DNA of 64,000 nucleotides from Paulinella micropora (Eukaryota > Cercozoa > Imbricatea > Euglyphida). The stretch spans positions 637,390-701,389 of the forward strand of contig BJOX01000207.1 of NCBI GenBank assembly GCA_009731375.1. The letters are read 5' to 3'. A program made the translations under genes and the position numbers. The notes under the pieces were generated by a model. That model was not told the origin of the DNA. It saw nothing but the letters and a program-made list of their open reading frames with translations, and searched no databases. This document shows positions 22,950 through 32,694 of this stretch, piece after piece. The first letter of the stretch is position 1; each line of letters starts with the position of its first letter.

Positions 22950-25900
22950 TTACTGCCTTCGTCGCCTTGCGCGAACCCCTTTGCCAGGTGGCGGGCCGCC
23001 AACAAAAGTCAAGTCAAACTTCGACTCCTCCAGAATGTCCCATATTTTGTTAGGGATGGCGCCCAAAGATAAGTCAAAAGGAATATCAAGCACTCCTCTA
23101 GGCAGTGACTGAATAGTCCACGCAGTGTGGTCTTTGTCTCGAAGGGTAATAGTATCATCCCATGTCTCGAGATTTTTCGCGTCTTTGTACACCGGTAAAT
23201 ATTGTCTAGCTTTTGGATCCTCAACAGGGTCCATGCTTCTCCAAAAATGGAGTACCGGTTGTATCGTTTTTGCTGCTAAGGATCTCTTCGATGTCCGTGC
23301 TGCCCGTGTAGTCTGCGGGACCGCCACAGCTCGCATGAGATAAAGATCTGAGAGAGTGTCATCGGCAACATGAGATTCTGCCGGTCTCAACAGATAAAAA
23401 GCGTCTCGGACCCACTTGATGGCCGCAATCGCCTCTCCTTCCTTCCATCGCACATGTCGAATGTCCACATTACCCGCGTTCGGGTTAGTGTCCTTCTCCC
23501 CTCCTCCTCCATGGACATCCGTCGCTCGCGTCGACCTTGCCACCTTCCTCGGTTGGTCGAAGATGAGATCGTTTTGCGCTCTCCTCCTCTGCGCCTCCGT
23601 GAACTTCTCCTTCGTACCGCCGCGGACTATGGGGGCTTTAGACTGAGTCCCCGCCGCGCTTTTGCGGTTTGAGTCTTCCTTACTCTCCTTCTCGGTCTCC
23701 TCCTTCTCCGTGACCGGTGCCCGATAGGCATTCTCCTCCTCTAAGGTATCCTCCTTCTGTATAGGCGGTACCTCTTGGAAGTCCTCCTTCATCCGTTTCA
23801 ACGCCTCCTCAACGGATGCGTTCGGGTTAGTGTCCTTCTCCCCTTTGATCAGCCTTCGAACATTCACAATCTGCACCTTCCCTCTACCCCTGATCTTATA
23901 ATTCAGAGGTCCCATCTGTTCCATGACCTGGTATGGTCCTTTCCAGTGGGTAAACAGCTTAGAGCTAACCCCCTTAGGGACTTGAGGATGGTACAAGAGT
24001 ACAATATCCCCAACCTGGAAACGGACTTGATCTAAGTGCGCTTGTCGCACTCCTTGTGCGTCAGTCTTTCTGCGCTCCGCCTCCCTGTGCGCCGCAACTA
24101 TTTGTTCCGCCTCCATCTTCGCTCTTAGTCTCATCCCGAACAACTCATCCTCATCTGCCCAAGTGTCTTTTGGATGCAGAAGTGAGGTTGGGATATTAGG
24201 CTCTCGGCCGTAAACCAATTGATATGACGAGACTGAGCTCCTGGCTCCTCCTAATGCCGATGAGGGTAGACAGTTCATTGCAAAGGCAAATGAAGGTGCT
24301 GCCTCCACCCATGCTCTCTGATTCTCTTTCTTCATACAGTACATCTTAAGCGAGGCTTTGAGAGGTCTATCTACCCGCTCGATCTTGCCATTCGCTCTCG
24401 GGTTATAGGCAGTAACATATTGCCATTTCATCCCGTAGTACTTAGATAGTCTGTCGATGACTTCATTATTAAAGTCAGAACCTCGATCAGAACATATCTT
24501 TCTAGGCACTCCGATCTGCGAGACGATCCTATCGATCAGAGCCTCCGCAGTTGTCTTGCCTGTAGCGTCCTTAACAGGAACAACCCAGACATAATTGGTG
24601 GCTCGATCTATTGCGGTAAGAAGGTATCTGTACCCTTCTGCCGATTCGGGGAAAGGTCCCACATGATCGATGTGTAAAAATTCAAACATCCCGGCGTGTA
24701 ACGGGAATGTACCGATCAGGCCAAAGTTCGCCTTCAGCGGTGTCTTTGTGGTTTTGCATGGGATGCATGCGTCCACTTCCCTGTCTATCTCCTCCTTCAT
24801 CCCTTTCCACCAAAATCGCCTCGCTATGAACCAATGAGTTCTTTGTCGACCCGGATGTGCCAGTAAGGGGCAGTTATGGGCTGCGACATATATAAAGCGC
24901 CTCAACTTCTCTGGTACCCAGAGAGTCCATTTGTCAGGCTGTGATGCAAATTTGCCATGCTGGCCCTTGTACCACAATAGCCCATCTCTCCACGCCATCT
25001 CCTTCATCTGATCTTTGATCTGTGGAGTCTTTTTAAGCTCATTAGGGTTCTTGTATAACGTTATGAGCTCCTTGAACTCCGGATCCGTCGCCTGTTGCTG
25101 CCTCCACGCGGTAGGCGAGGCGATATGAATAGTACCGTCCTCCAACCTTACTCCTACCCTTTCCGGGTCTTCATCAAGCTCGCTTCGATTTTCCTGTGGA
25201 GGTTCAGTACAGACCTCAGTCGTCTCCTCCTCTTCTTTTATATTCGCCTTCGCGTTCTCGTATGCCTCATAAGACCACTCAGCGTCTTCGAGAACATGCG
25301 CCTCACAGCATATGCCATGCTCCGGGCCTTGAGGACTATATCGTAGACCCGTGCGGTCATAACGAACGCCTCTTGCCATCTGCATCGCCTCTATGTGGCT
25401 CACCTCGTATACCTTGTCCGTGGACAGGTCCATCATCTCCACTGATGATACGAGAGCCGACACCTCCGACTGAAACTCTAGCCTGGAAAGGCTATCAGCG
25501 ACTACGTTTCGCTTTCCCGGTAAGTAGACCATCGTGAAATTGAAACATGACAAGAAAGCTTGCCACCGCGCCAAACGGCCGGTTTGTTCATGATTCATCA
25601 ACCAAAGAAGGTTGTGATGATCGGTCCTAACCGTGAATAGAGGTCCTCCCCACAAGTATTCTCTGAGCCTCTTGAGAGCCCATACTACTGCCAACGCCTC
25701 CCTCTGTCGCGTGCAGTAATTTCGCTCCGCCGCACACAGCTTTCTACTAATAAACATGATCGGGCGCAACTTTTTCTCCTCATCTTCCTGTTGCAGCACC
25801 GCGCCAATCGCAAACTTAGATGCATCCGTGTCGACTACGAACGGTTTCGTAAAGTCGGGCATCATAAGTACTAATCCGCCGTCCTTGGGATCTTTATAAA

Positions 25901-28697
25901 TGATATCTTTGAGCGTATTAAACGCCTGCAAAGCCTCCTCATCCCACTTCTCAAAGTCTCCAAAATCAATCATCTTCTCCAGCTTAGCCCGAGTTGCACC
26001 CCAATCGGGTATGAACTGGCTGTAGTACTGTGCCATCGCAAGAAAAGAGTGTAACTCTGTGCGATTCTTTGGCAACTGTCTACTCATGATCTCCTCCCTC
26101 TTCTCGCGCGATATCGAGACCCTATTATGAGAAATCTCGTAACCCAAATACGTCACACTTGTCCTGGCAAGCTGACATTTCTTTAGGTTGCATTTCAGGC
26201 CAAAAGCTCCGATGCGCCTGAAGACATCTGACAAGTGATCGATATGCTCTTCCATTGTGTTAGAGTATACGATGATGTCATCGATGTAACAAAATGCATA
26301 TTCTCCCGCCTTCTGTCCTCTCCTTCTCATAAAACCATCCTCCGACTGGTCGTCATATTGACCGCTCAACATCTTCTGCATCGCCTTCTGAAAGAGCCCC
26401 GGGGCCTGTTTGAGTCCCATTGGAAGCACCTTCCACTGGTATATTTCCATACCCACAACGAATGCAGTCAGCCATCTGGATTTCTCGTCCAGTGGTATCT
26501 GCCAGAAGCCGTTCTTAAGGTCAATGACCGAATAGAATTTAGCATTCCGCAGCACCCTTCTGCCTTCTTCTAAGGTCGGCAGAGGATTTCTCTCTTCCTC
26601 TAGCACCTTATTCACACGGGCATAATTGATCGTCAAGCGCCATTCTCCTCCTGGCATAGGGACGATTTTCGGTTGAGAGACAATTGGAGATGTAGATCTC
26701 TCAATAAAGTCCTCATCGAGCAACTGTCTCACATTCTCCTCCGCTATTTTTGCCTCATGTATGCTCAAATTTGCCCTCCGTGGTGCCGGAGATGGCTCCG
26801 CACCCGGTATCTTGTAAATGACAGCAGTGAAGTCATCCGACTTTACACCACCTGCCCGAGGAGGGTCGAAAATTTCTCTGTACGCCTCCATCTTAGCTTT
26901 GAGAAACGCCTTCTCTCTCTCCGAACCCACTCCTTCTTCTAAAATTTTCCGCGCCGCCGCTTGGAAATCTTCCTCCGACATCTTCTTATGCTCCTTGAGG
27001 GGCGCTAAGTCCTCCTCCAAACTCAAATCTTCCTCGGACAAATCGTCTAGTCCCGTTCTTTCATACGTGACTGTGTCCGGCTCATCATCATGACCCAGCC
27101 CGACAAGCATATCAATAAGGTTCGCGTATTGTATCGGAGCCTTACGGGTGTAGAAACCATCAAAGCATGTGAAAGCTTGAGGTATCAATTTCAACTTGTC
27201 CTGGGCTCTGAGCTTTTGCTTGTATGCACTGCTCTGCTCCCGAGACCCGAGTCGACAAGCCACCACTAACTGTTGCTTGCGAGAAGGAACAGGTATAGGA
27301 TGATCAATAAGCCGGTCCCTTATCTCCTGTGCCCAGATCGCCTTCTCATTGTATGGCAGAATGACAGTATACGGCTTGTTACTCTCAAATAGAGTCCGTA
27401 GACACTTTTTCACTTCAGTTAATGAGCGCGGCCAGGTAGGCACATCGCCCCAAAAGTTCGTGATAAAAGTTTTAATGTCATCCGCTGGAGTATCGGGGAT
27501 ACGCCCCTTCCTCCTTGGCACAAACGCCTCTCTCTTCTCATCTGACACCTTCGCATGGTAACAGTAGCCATTAGTAATATGGACATCTGCCCCGCCACCT
27601 TCTGCGAATCTGGCCAACGACGGGCACTGTTTCGCAACACATATTATCTCCTCATTACGCGCTACGACTAAGTCATCAATAGACTTTCTGTCCCATGCGG
27701 GAATCGTAACCGTATACGCCTGCATCTCCGTCTCCCAATTGTCGGTCCAGGTCAGTTCCTCCGGCACTGTGACATAGGGGTGTACATAGGCTTCAGTTGC
27801 CTCATGTACGAAGGCCAACTTTTTCCTCTCCGTTGCTAGACTCAGCTCAAAAGCCTCGTATGAGTCAGTAGCAGTCATCGGATTAATATCCTCCTCCTCT
27901 CCATTCTTCACTCCATAAATCACCCGCCGTGCGGCGCAATCGATCACAGCCCCCATCGTAGCCAATTGGTCATACGACAGCAGGATTGAACCGTGGTAAT
28001 CGGGGACAACATAGAGGTCCGCACGATATACTCGACCGGATTTCAATTTGAAAATTAATGTGACGATGCCCGTAATTTCCGTACGGCTGCCTACCCCTTT
28101 TAGGGTCCCCTTTGTTTTTCTAATGTTTTTGTCCACCCATGTCCGGTGACTATTCAAAAACTTCTGGCCGACAATATTAATATTCGCCATCGTATCATTA
28201 CCAACTTTTAATGTGGTTTGTAAAGTTTCACAAAAGAGGTCAGTGTAGCATAGCGCGTCTGGTCTATGTAAACTAGCCGCTAGCACATGAATTTTTCGTT
28301 CTAGGGTTTTGAGTCTAAGCTCAAGTTCCTTGTCCTCTTCTCGTTCTCCCCCCTTTTCCGCCAACTTAACTTCTTGAGTCTCCGGGGCTTCCGGTATCTC
28401 GAGTGTCTTTTGGACAGAGTCTGGTACACCGAGTGTACTCGTGTCTATAGCAGAGACTATTGAGTCCTTTGGCGGGGGTACGGTCCGCTGCTTCTTCGTA
28501 GGAGAAGACCTAGCCTTTGGTTTCGGCTTCCTCTCCTCCATCGCCTTCTTCGCCTTCCTATTCGCATCATTTATCATATTAGCTCTCGAAGGATGAACTA
28601 GCAAGTGCTTACCTTGAGGCTTGTGAGGCTGTGTGCCTTCACCTTCACGTCTGGGAGGAACGGAACCGTTCGTATCCTGTTCATCAACAGTAGGCAT
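22950..28697 (-). CDS. pol: Ty3/gypsy Pol polyprotein (protease, RT, RNase H, integrase)
   Basis: 1915 residues, uninterrupted. A protease-like region near residue 166 reads DTMANINIV where DTGA or DSGA is usual. Reverse transcriptase spans about residues 680-880, with VIDLKNGFWQIPLDE, LPMGLKQAPGLFQKAM and the catalytic YIDD at about 803-806. RNase H follows from about 950 (VDTDASKFAIGAV; RQREALAVVWAL; TDHHNLLWL). Integrase has an HHCC zinc finger (H, H and CIPCKTTK) and a DDE core with HIDHVG near 1341, CSDRGSDFNNE near 1402 and NGKIERVD. A GPY/F-like module (HWKGPYQVMEQMGPLNYKI) follows. About 330 C-terminal residues are unassigned and show no chromodomain I can recognise. The protein copies element RNA to DNA and integrates it. 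The start is the ATG 75 bp after the gag stop, in the same frame. Confidence 0.95.
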   Translation of the reverse strand: MPTVDEQDTNGSVPPRREGEGTQPHKPQGKHLLVHPSRANMINDANRKAKKAMEERKPKPKARSSPTKKQRTVPPPKDSIVSAIDTSTLGVPDSVQKTLEIPEAPETQEVKLAEKGGEREEDKELELRLKTLERKIHVLAASLHRPDALCYTDLFCETLQTTLKVGNDTMANINIVGQKFLNSHRTWVDKNIRKTKGTLKGVGSRTEITGIVTLIFKLKSGRVYRADLYVVPDYHGSILLSYDQLATMGAVIDCAARRVIYGVKNGEEEDINPMTATDSYEAFELSLATERKKLAFVHEATEAYVHPYVTVPEELTWTDNWETEMQAYTVTIPAWDRKSIDDLVVARNEEIICVAKQCPSLARFAEGGGADVHITNGYCYHAKVSDEKREAFVPRRKGRIPDTPADDIKTFITNFWGDVPTWPRSLTEVKKCLRTLFESNKPYTVILPYNEKAIWAQEIRDRLIDHPIPVPSRKQQLVVACRLGSREQSSAYKQKLRAQDKLKLIPQAFTCFDGFYTRKAPIQYANLIDMLVGLGHDDEPDTVTYERTGLDDLSEEDLSLEEDLAPLKEHKKMSEEDFQAAARKILEEGVGSEREKAFLKAKMEAYREIFDPPRAGGVKSDDFTAVIYKIPGAEPSPAPRRANLSIHEAKIAEENVRQLLDEDFIERSTSPIVSQPKIVPMPGGEWRLTINYARVNKVLEEERNPLPTLEEGRRVLRNAKFYSVIDLKNGFWQIPLDEKSRWLTAFVVGMEIYQWKVLPMGLKQAPGLFQKAMQKMLSGQYDDQSEDGFMRRRGQKAGEYAFCYIDDIIVYSNTMEEHIDHLSDVFRRIGAFGLKCNLKKCQLARTSVTYLGYEISHNRVSISREKREEIMSRQLPKNRTELHSFLAMAQYYSQFIPDWGATRAKLEKMIDFGDFEKWDEEALQAFNTLKDIIYKDPKDGGLVLMMPDFTKPFVVDTDASKFAIGAVLQQEDEEKKLRPIMFISRKLCAAERNYCTRQREALAVVWALKRLREYLWGGPLFTVRTDHHNLLWLMNHEQTGRLARWQAFLSCFNFTMVYLPGKRNVVADSLSRLEFQSEVSALVSSVEMMDLSTDKVYEVSHIEAMQMARGVRYDRTGLRYSPQGPEHGICCEAHVLEDAEWSYEAYENAKANIKEEEETTEVCTEPPQENRSELDEDPERVGVRLEDGTIHIASPTAWRQQQATDPEFKELITLYKNPNELKKTPQIKDQMKEMAWRDGLLWYKGQHGKFASQPDKWTLWVPEKLRRFIYVAAHNCPLLAHPGRQRTHWFIARRFWWKGMKEEIDREVDACIPCKTTKTPLKANFGLIGTFPLHAGMFEFLHIDHVGPFPESAEGYRYLLTAIDRATNYVWVVPVKDATGKTTAEALIDRIVSQIGVPRKICSDRGSDFNNEVIDRLSKYYGMKWQYVTAYNPRANGKIERVDRPLKASLKMYCMKKENQRAWVEAAPSFAFAMNCLPSSALGGARSSVSSYQLVYGREPNIPTSLLHPKDTWADEDELFGMRLRAKMEAEQIVAAHREAERRKTDAQGVRQAHLDQVRFQVGDIVLLYHPQVPKGVSSKLFTHWKGPYQVMEQMGPLNYKIRGRGKVQIVNVRRLIKGEKDTNPNASVEEALKRMKEDFQEVPPIQKEDTLEEENAYRAPVTEKEETEKESKEDSNRKSAAGTQSKAPIVRGGTKEKFTEAQRRRAQNDLIFDQPRKVARSTRATDVHGGGGEKDTNPNAGNVDIRHVRWKEGEAIAAIKWVRDAFYLLRPAESHVADDTLSDLYLMRAVAVPQTTRAARTSKRSLAAKTIQPVLHFWRSMDPVEDPKARQYLPVYKDAKNLETWDDTITLRDKDHTAWTIQSLPRGVLDIPFDLSLGAIPNKIWDILEESKFDLTFVGGPPPGKGVRARRRRQ

Positions 28698-28772
28698 AAC
28701 TGTGACTGTCGGATTAAAAAGAACAGTTTTTATCTCCTTCTCTCTCTTCTTTTCCTCTCTCTTCTCCTCCCG
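28698..28772 (-). other. gag-pol intercistronic region
   Basis: Gag ends with TGA and Pol starts 75 bases further in the same frame. An in-frame TAA lies between them, so simple readthrough of one stop would not give a fusion. Reinitiation, splicing or a subgenomic RNA is more likely. Confidence 0.6.
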
Positions 28773-31286
28773 TCAGTCTACGACGACAACACGCTCACCT
28801 GAGCCGGTGTCTTCGTCTTGACGTCCCCCCTCCGTAGCGGTATAAGCTTGCTGGGGGTAGTTGGAGCTGGAACTGGTGCTATAATTCCAGTATCCGTGTC
28901 CTCTGGGAGGGCGCGCTGGGGTCCGTCCTCCCCTTCCACGAAAGCCTCGTCCTCGTGGTGCCGCCCCTCTTGGTGTCCCTCGGGACCCTCGTGACGATCC
29001 TCTCGTCTCTCCTCCTCCTCTAGTCGGCGCCTTTGATCGGCCCGATGTCTCTCTCTTCTCCCTTCTCTTCATTCTGTCAAGGAAGTAAATGATGGCCTCC
29101 CGGAACTCCGCATCCGAGACCATATTCGCATTCCACCTCCCCTCCTCCAACTCCTTCTTGTACATGGCGTACATGGTCTTTTTCATGCCTTCGAGCTCTC
29201 TAAGGAAAAGATTTCGCTGCCTATCATCAAGAGAGTCGTGGCTGAAGAGGCAATTGCCTACTCCTTTCTGTGCCTCATGCTTACACGCCATGTATGAAAA
29301 ATAGCGGTAGCACGGCGTCGGCTCATCATCTCTCCCCCTCTTGAGACCTGCCGTTCGAGTTGCATGTGCTGCTTGAGCACCTCCAACCCCCTGTGTCGCG
29401 GCACTGGAGAATGACTCGGTGGCCGTGTCCAATTCGGAACACGCGTCGAGCACCTCCTTGAACAGGTCGCCCGGCGGAGTAGCCGCTACAGTCCTCTCGT
29501 ATATATTCGTTTCTAAAAAATCCGCCGTCTTCACCGCCGTGAAGGTCGGACAGGACTGTATGATCCTTGCGAGCTTGCTCGGGTGTCGTGTACACAAAGC
29601 ACTCAGGAAGTACAAAATGATAGACTTCCGGCTATAAAAGAGCCCGTACTTGGCGCTGACCTCAGTGAGGATCGCTGCCAACCTCGTGCCAATGCCCAGC
29701 CCTTCGTTCACCTCTTGAAAAATCTCAAACCCAATCAAAGTACCAGTGCACAGGTGCTGATACCCATGAGTTTTAAAGTATTGCAAGAGGACGGCAACTG
29801 GCACCGTGCATTGCAGGTCTGAGGCTGCTCTCCTAGCCGCCACCTCTACCGCTCTCATCGCCTTGTACTCCCCAACATCAAACCCTTGTGTGATGATTGA
29901 TGGGTCCAACAAGGTGTACAACGCCTCATACTCCTGTGTTTCGTCCGTTGGATGCTGCTTCATACAAGCATCAATTCTTCTGAGCTTGTCTCGAAGGTTC
30001 GCATCCGTGTCCTTCTGACTCGCTGTCTCTGCATACAGCGTCAGAGCAGTGGCATCGGACTTTGTATATTTTTGGAAGGCCTGTATGATAGCCTGTCTGT
30101 CCTTTTTGTCATTACTGTTGACAATAACAGTGGTAGGCGCTGAGCTAGTCGCAGGGGCCGAAGGGGCTGTGTGGGCTGACGGGGCGGAGCGGCCCGAGGG
30201 AGCCATATAAGATCCAGAGGAATATTTCGGTCCCTTTGTTCCCGCCGCCTTGGCTAATGCAATCTTTGCCTCCATCTCCTTCTTTTCTTTCTCAGCCGCT
30301 AGCTCTTTGATATACAGCTCTTGGGCATGATGAAAAAAAGACAGGATCTCAGCTGCCTTCCGAAGGAACAAGGCCTTCTCCGCCAACTCCTTCTCTCCCG
30401 CTTTATTGGTGGGGGGTGGTGCGGCCGTCCCCTCCAAGATCGTATGATCCTTCGTGAAGACCCACCTCTTCCATGCGTCATCCTTCACCAAGGCCGCATG
30501 CAGCTTCTTCATCCTCGTCACCCCTCCAGCTTCGCCTTCTATTTCCCTCAGGGCCGGGTGAAGGTCCCTGCCAAACTGGGTGTGTTGGAGTTTACCCAGG
30601 TCCACTAACTTGGCCTCCATAAGTTTCAGAGACACATCCATGACATTGATCTGTCCTTTTGGATTCCTGAACTTAAACTCCTTTTCCACTCTCTTTATTG
30701 AATCAATGTCCTGACCAGGATCGAGCAACCTAGCCAGTGCTCTTGTGTTCCATGGCAGCACAGTCTTTCCAGTCTGGTACTCAAAGAGTATAGCACACTC
30801 AAACACTGTCCATGAGAGGTCGAGTAGCTCCAGTAAAGACATATTGTCCCCAAATGAGACATGTTGCACCTGTAACTGTGCACCGTCGTCTCTGAGGAAT
30901 TCTGCCAGAGGCAGAGCTTGCCTTGGGAGAGGGTAACAGATGTCCTCCTTCTTCAAGGGTTGTCCCCATCGCATTTCTTGGGGAATGTATAGCCATTTAT
31001 AGGCCTCATCCTTCCCTTTCTTCTCCTCAAACTCCTTCTTACTTAGTTTGCCATATTCGGCCACAAACCTCGCTTCCTCTCCTCCCTTCTCCTCCTCCTC
31101 GACTTCCTCTGCTCCTCCTGTGTCAAAGGAAGGCGCAGTAAAAAATTGATTCTCTGCTCCTCCTGTGTCAAAGGAAGGTGCCAGATCTCCTCCTTCTGCA
31201 TGAGGGTCAACGAACTCCTCTTCGTTTCCTGGGGTTCGCTCACTCTCCCCCCCTCCTTCCTGCCAGTCTTCAGACCTAGTAGACAT
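28773..31286 (-). CDS. gag: Gag-like protein with CCCH zinc finger and RGG box
   Basis: 837 residues immediately upstream of pol on the same strand. The N-terminal 80 residues are acidic and contain a short duplication (APSFDTGGAE twice). The middle is helical and charged with an Ala/Pro/Ser linker (about residues 355-390). Near residues 655-690 a Cys-x8-Cys-x10-Cys-x3-His pattern (CYRYFSYMAC and then CLFSH) resembles a CCCH finger rather than the usual CCHC knuckle. The C-terminal 90 residues are RGG-rich (RGRGFRGRGGRTPARPPRGH). Position and RNA-binding features indicate a nucleocapsid or particle protein. The start is the first ATG after the leader. Confidence 0.85.
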   Translation of the reverse strand: MSTRSEDWQEGGGESERTPGNEEEFVDPHAEGGDLAPSFDTGGAENQFFTAPSFDTGGAEEVEEEEKGGEEARFVAEYGKLSKKEFEEKKGKDEAYKWLYIPQEMRWGQPLKKEDICYPLPRQALPLAEFLRDDGAQLQVQHVSFGDNMSLLELLDLSWTVFECAILFEYQTGKTVLPWNTRALARLLDPGQDIDSIKRVEKEFKFRNPKGQINVMDVSLKLMEAKLVDLGKLQHTQFGRDLHPALREIEGEAGGVTRMKKLHAALVKDDAWKRWVFTKDHTILEGTAAPPPTNKAGEKELAEKALFLRKAAEILSFFHHAQELYIKELAAEKEKKEMEAKIALAKAAGTKGPKYSSGSYMAPSGRSAPSAHTAPSAPATSSAPTTVIVNSNDKKDRQAIIQAFQKYTKSDATALTLYAETASQKDTDANLRDKLRRIDACMKQHPTDETQEYEALYTLLDPSIITQGFDVGEYKAMRAVEVAARRAASDLQCTVPVAVLLQYFKTHGYQHLCTGTLIGFEIFQEVNEGLGIGTRLAAILTEVSAKYGLFYSRKSIILYFLSALCTRHPSKLARIIQSCPTFTAVKTADFLETNIYERTVAATPPGDLFKEVLDACSELDTATESFSSAATQGVGGAQAAHATRTAGLKRGRDDEPTPCYRYFSYMACKHEAQKGVGNCLFSHDSLDDRQRNLFLRELEGMKKTMYAMYKKELEEGRWNANMVSDAEFREAIIYFLDRMKRREKRETSGRSKAPTRGGGETRGSSRGSRGTPRGAAPRGRGFRGRGGRTPARPPRGHGYWNYSTSSSSNYPQQAYTATEGGRQDEDTGSGERVVVVD

Positions 31287-32036
31287 GGACGCTGAAGGAA
31301 TACGGATGAGACAGAGTTGTTTCTACCCCGTAATTGCTCTGTTCGTCTATGAGGAACGAATAGAGAGAAAAAACGAAAAGACAGTATAGAGAGAGAGCGT
31401 CTCACCTCTATGTCTTATGTGTTTTTTTTTTTTTTTTGTGAGAAAGAAGTAATCTGTACGACTTTCTCTGAAAATTTGATCTCCTTCTCCACTCCTCTTT
31501 TCTTTTTCTCTTTTTGTTGTTGTATCTGTTATGAGGTACGAGGACCTATGTACAGATAATGTCAAAGAGGCTAGAGAAGCACTCCTTGAGAAGTCGACTT
31601 GTCGTCTGACACTTGTTCAGACCTATTGTCGAAAGACAGTCAGAGATTTGCAAAAATACTCTGATGTGTGTGGTTTGAGAGGCAACAAAGTGCACAGACT
31701 TGAAAGGTAGAGTACTACGCTCGTGTCCTTCAAGTTTGTTTGTATCTGTGAGTGTTTGTTTGTACGTCTGTTGACCTACTCTGTCTCTGTCTCAAGAGAG
31801 AACAAAAGAACAGCTACGAGGTCTGGTGTCTGGCCTCCTTGTGAGGACACAGATACAGGCTGTGGAGAGGGTACTGAGACACCTACTCACAAACGCCTAG
31901 ACGTCTAGTTTTGCAAAAAGAGCTGTGTGGGGATGTGCTGGAGTATTTGTTTTTTGGAACACCTACTCAGAAGAGATAGGTCTGTCCAATTTTTCTTTCT
32001 GCTGTTCCAAAAACAAGCCAGAAAAGAAATCAGCCT
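31287..32036 (-). other. 5' leader of the Ty3-type element
   Basis: About 750 bases between the PBS and the gag start, with a poly-T run on the plus strand (31421-31437). No coding frame is supported. Confidence 0.6.
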
Positions 32037-32052
32037 TGTGCTGGTGACTCCA
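32037..32052 (-). other. Primer-binding site of the Ty3-type element
   Basis: On the minus strand TGGAGTCACCAGCAC begins one base after the LTR end (GTAACA). It would pair with a tRNA ending GACTCCA, i.e. with CCA at its 3' end. The tRNA species is not identified. Confidence 0.6.
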
Positions 32053-32053
32053 A

Positions 32054-32300
32054 TGTTACAATCCCCGAAGATAGCTCAATAAAAAGTCGGTAATACAACC
32101 AGACACAAATCCCCAAAAGAGAATGATGTCTCGTTATATTAGCTCAGTGAAGCCGAAAAGAAAACGGCAACAGACCAAGGTTAAAATGGCATTAGGTCAA
32201 ATCCGGCCAAACGATATTGAAAATAATGGGAAAAAACTAGGTGCACCTGACACCAGAAAAAGGGTACTTTTTACCGGCTATCCGGGGGGTGATGCCTACA
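32054..32300 (-). repeat. 5' LTR of the Ty3-type element
   Basis: 247 bp, direct repeat of 21930-22160. It is bounded on the right by a CTGT array. Confidence 0.9.
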
Positions 32301-32450
32301 GTCTGTCTGTCTGTCTGTAGTCTCTGTAGTCTCTGTAGTCTCTGTCTGTCTGTCTGTCTGTCTGTGTCTGTCTGTGTCTGTCTGTGTCTGTCTGTCTCTG
32401 TCTGTCTCTGTCTGTCTCTGTCTGTCTCTGTCTGTCTCTGTCTCTCCTCA
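32301..32450. repeat. (CTGT)n array between two retroelements
   Basis: Continuation of the CTGT microsatellite that also borders the left LTR. It separates the Ty3 element from the split-direct-repeat element. Confidence 0.93.
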
Positions 32451-32461
32451 TCCGGTAAAAG

Positions 32462-32690
32462 AAAAGCGATTTCACAAATACCTAAATGCTCCATATCAGG
32501 CAGAGTGGGCCGTGAGAGAGACTCTTCAGTAGACTTGATTATTTTTGTTCCCGCTATAAAAGGAGCGGGAACGTTTGTTCCCGCGAGAAAATTTGAAGAT
32601 TAGCAAGACAACCTTACCACTCTCAGATTTGCATTTTTTGTTTTGCACAAAAGTGCTTCTAGTTTCGTTTTTTAAGGCATTACAAGAATC
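32462..32690 (+). repeat. Split direct repeat A1
   Basis: About 229 bp, nearly identical to 38778-39008. It contains a small inverted motif, GTTCCCGCTATAAAAGGAGC followed by GGGAAC, with a TATAAAA that could act as a promoter TATA box for the element. Confidence 0.85.
32555..32580 (+). promoter_or_regulatory. Candidate TATA box in a short inverted repeat (A1)
   Basis: GTTCCCGC and GCGGGAAC flank a TATAAAAG core. The same arrangement is preserved in A2 near 38868-38893. Location upstream of the element frames suits a promoter, but there is no direct evidence. Confidence 0.4.
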
Positions 32691-32694
32691 GATA

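Larger units (their letters stand above)
21930..32300 (-). mobile_element. Full-length Ty3/gypsy-type LTR retrotransposon
   Basis: Matching direct repeats of 231 and 247 bp start TGTTACAATC and end TACA on the plus strand. They bound a 10.4-kb unit transcribed on the minus strand. The order is 5' LTR (right), PBS, gag, pol (protease, RT, RNase H, integrase), purine tract, 3' LTR (left). RT and RNase H preceding integrase is the Ty3 order. GTCT flanks both outer ends, but the surrounding CTGT repeat makes the target duplication ambiguous. Both long reading frames are open, so the copy could be recent. The LTRs differ mainly by a 17-base segment. Confidence 0.95.
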
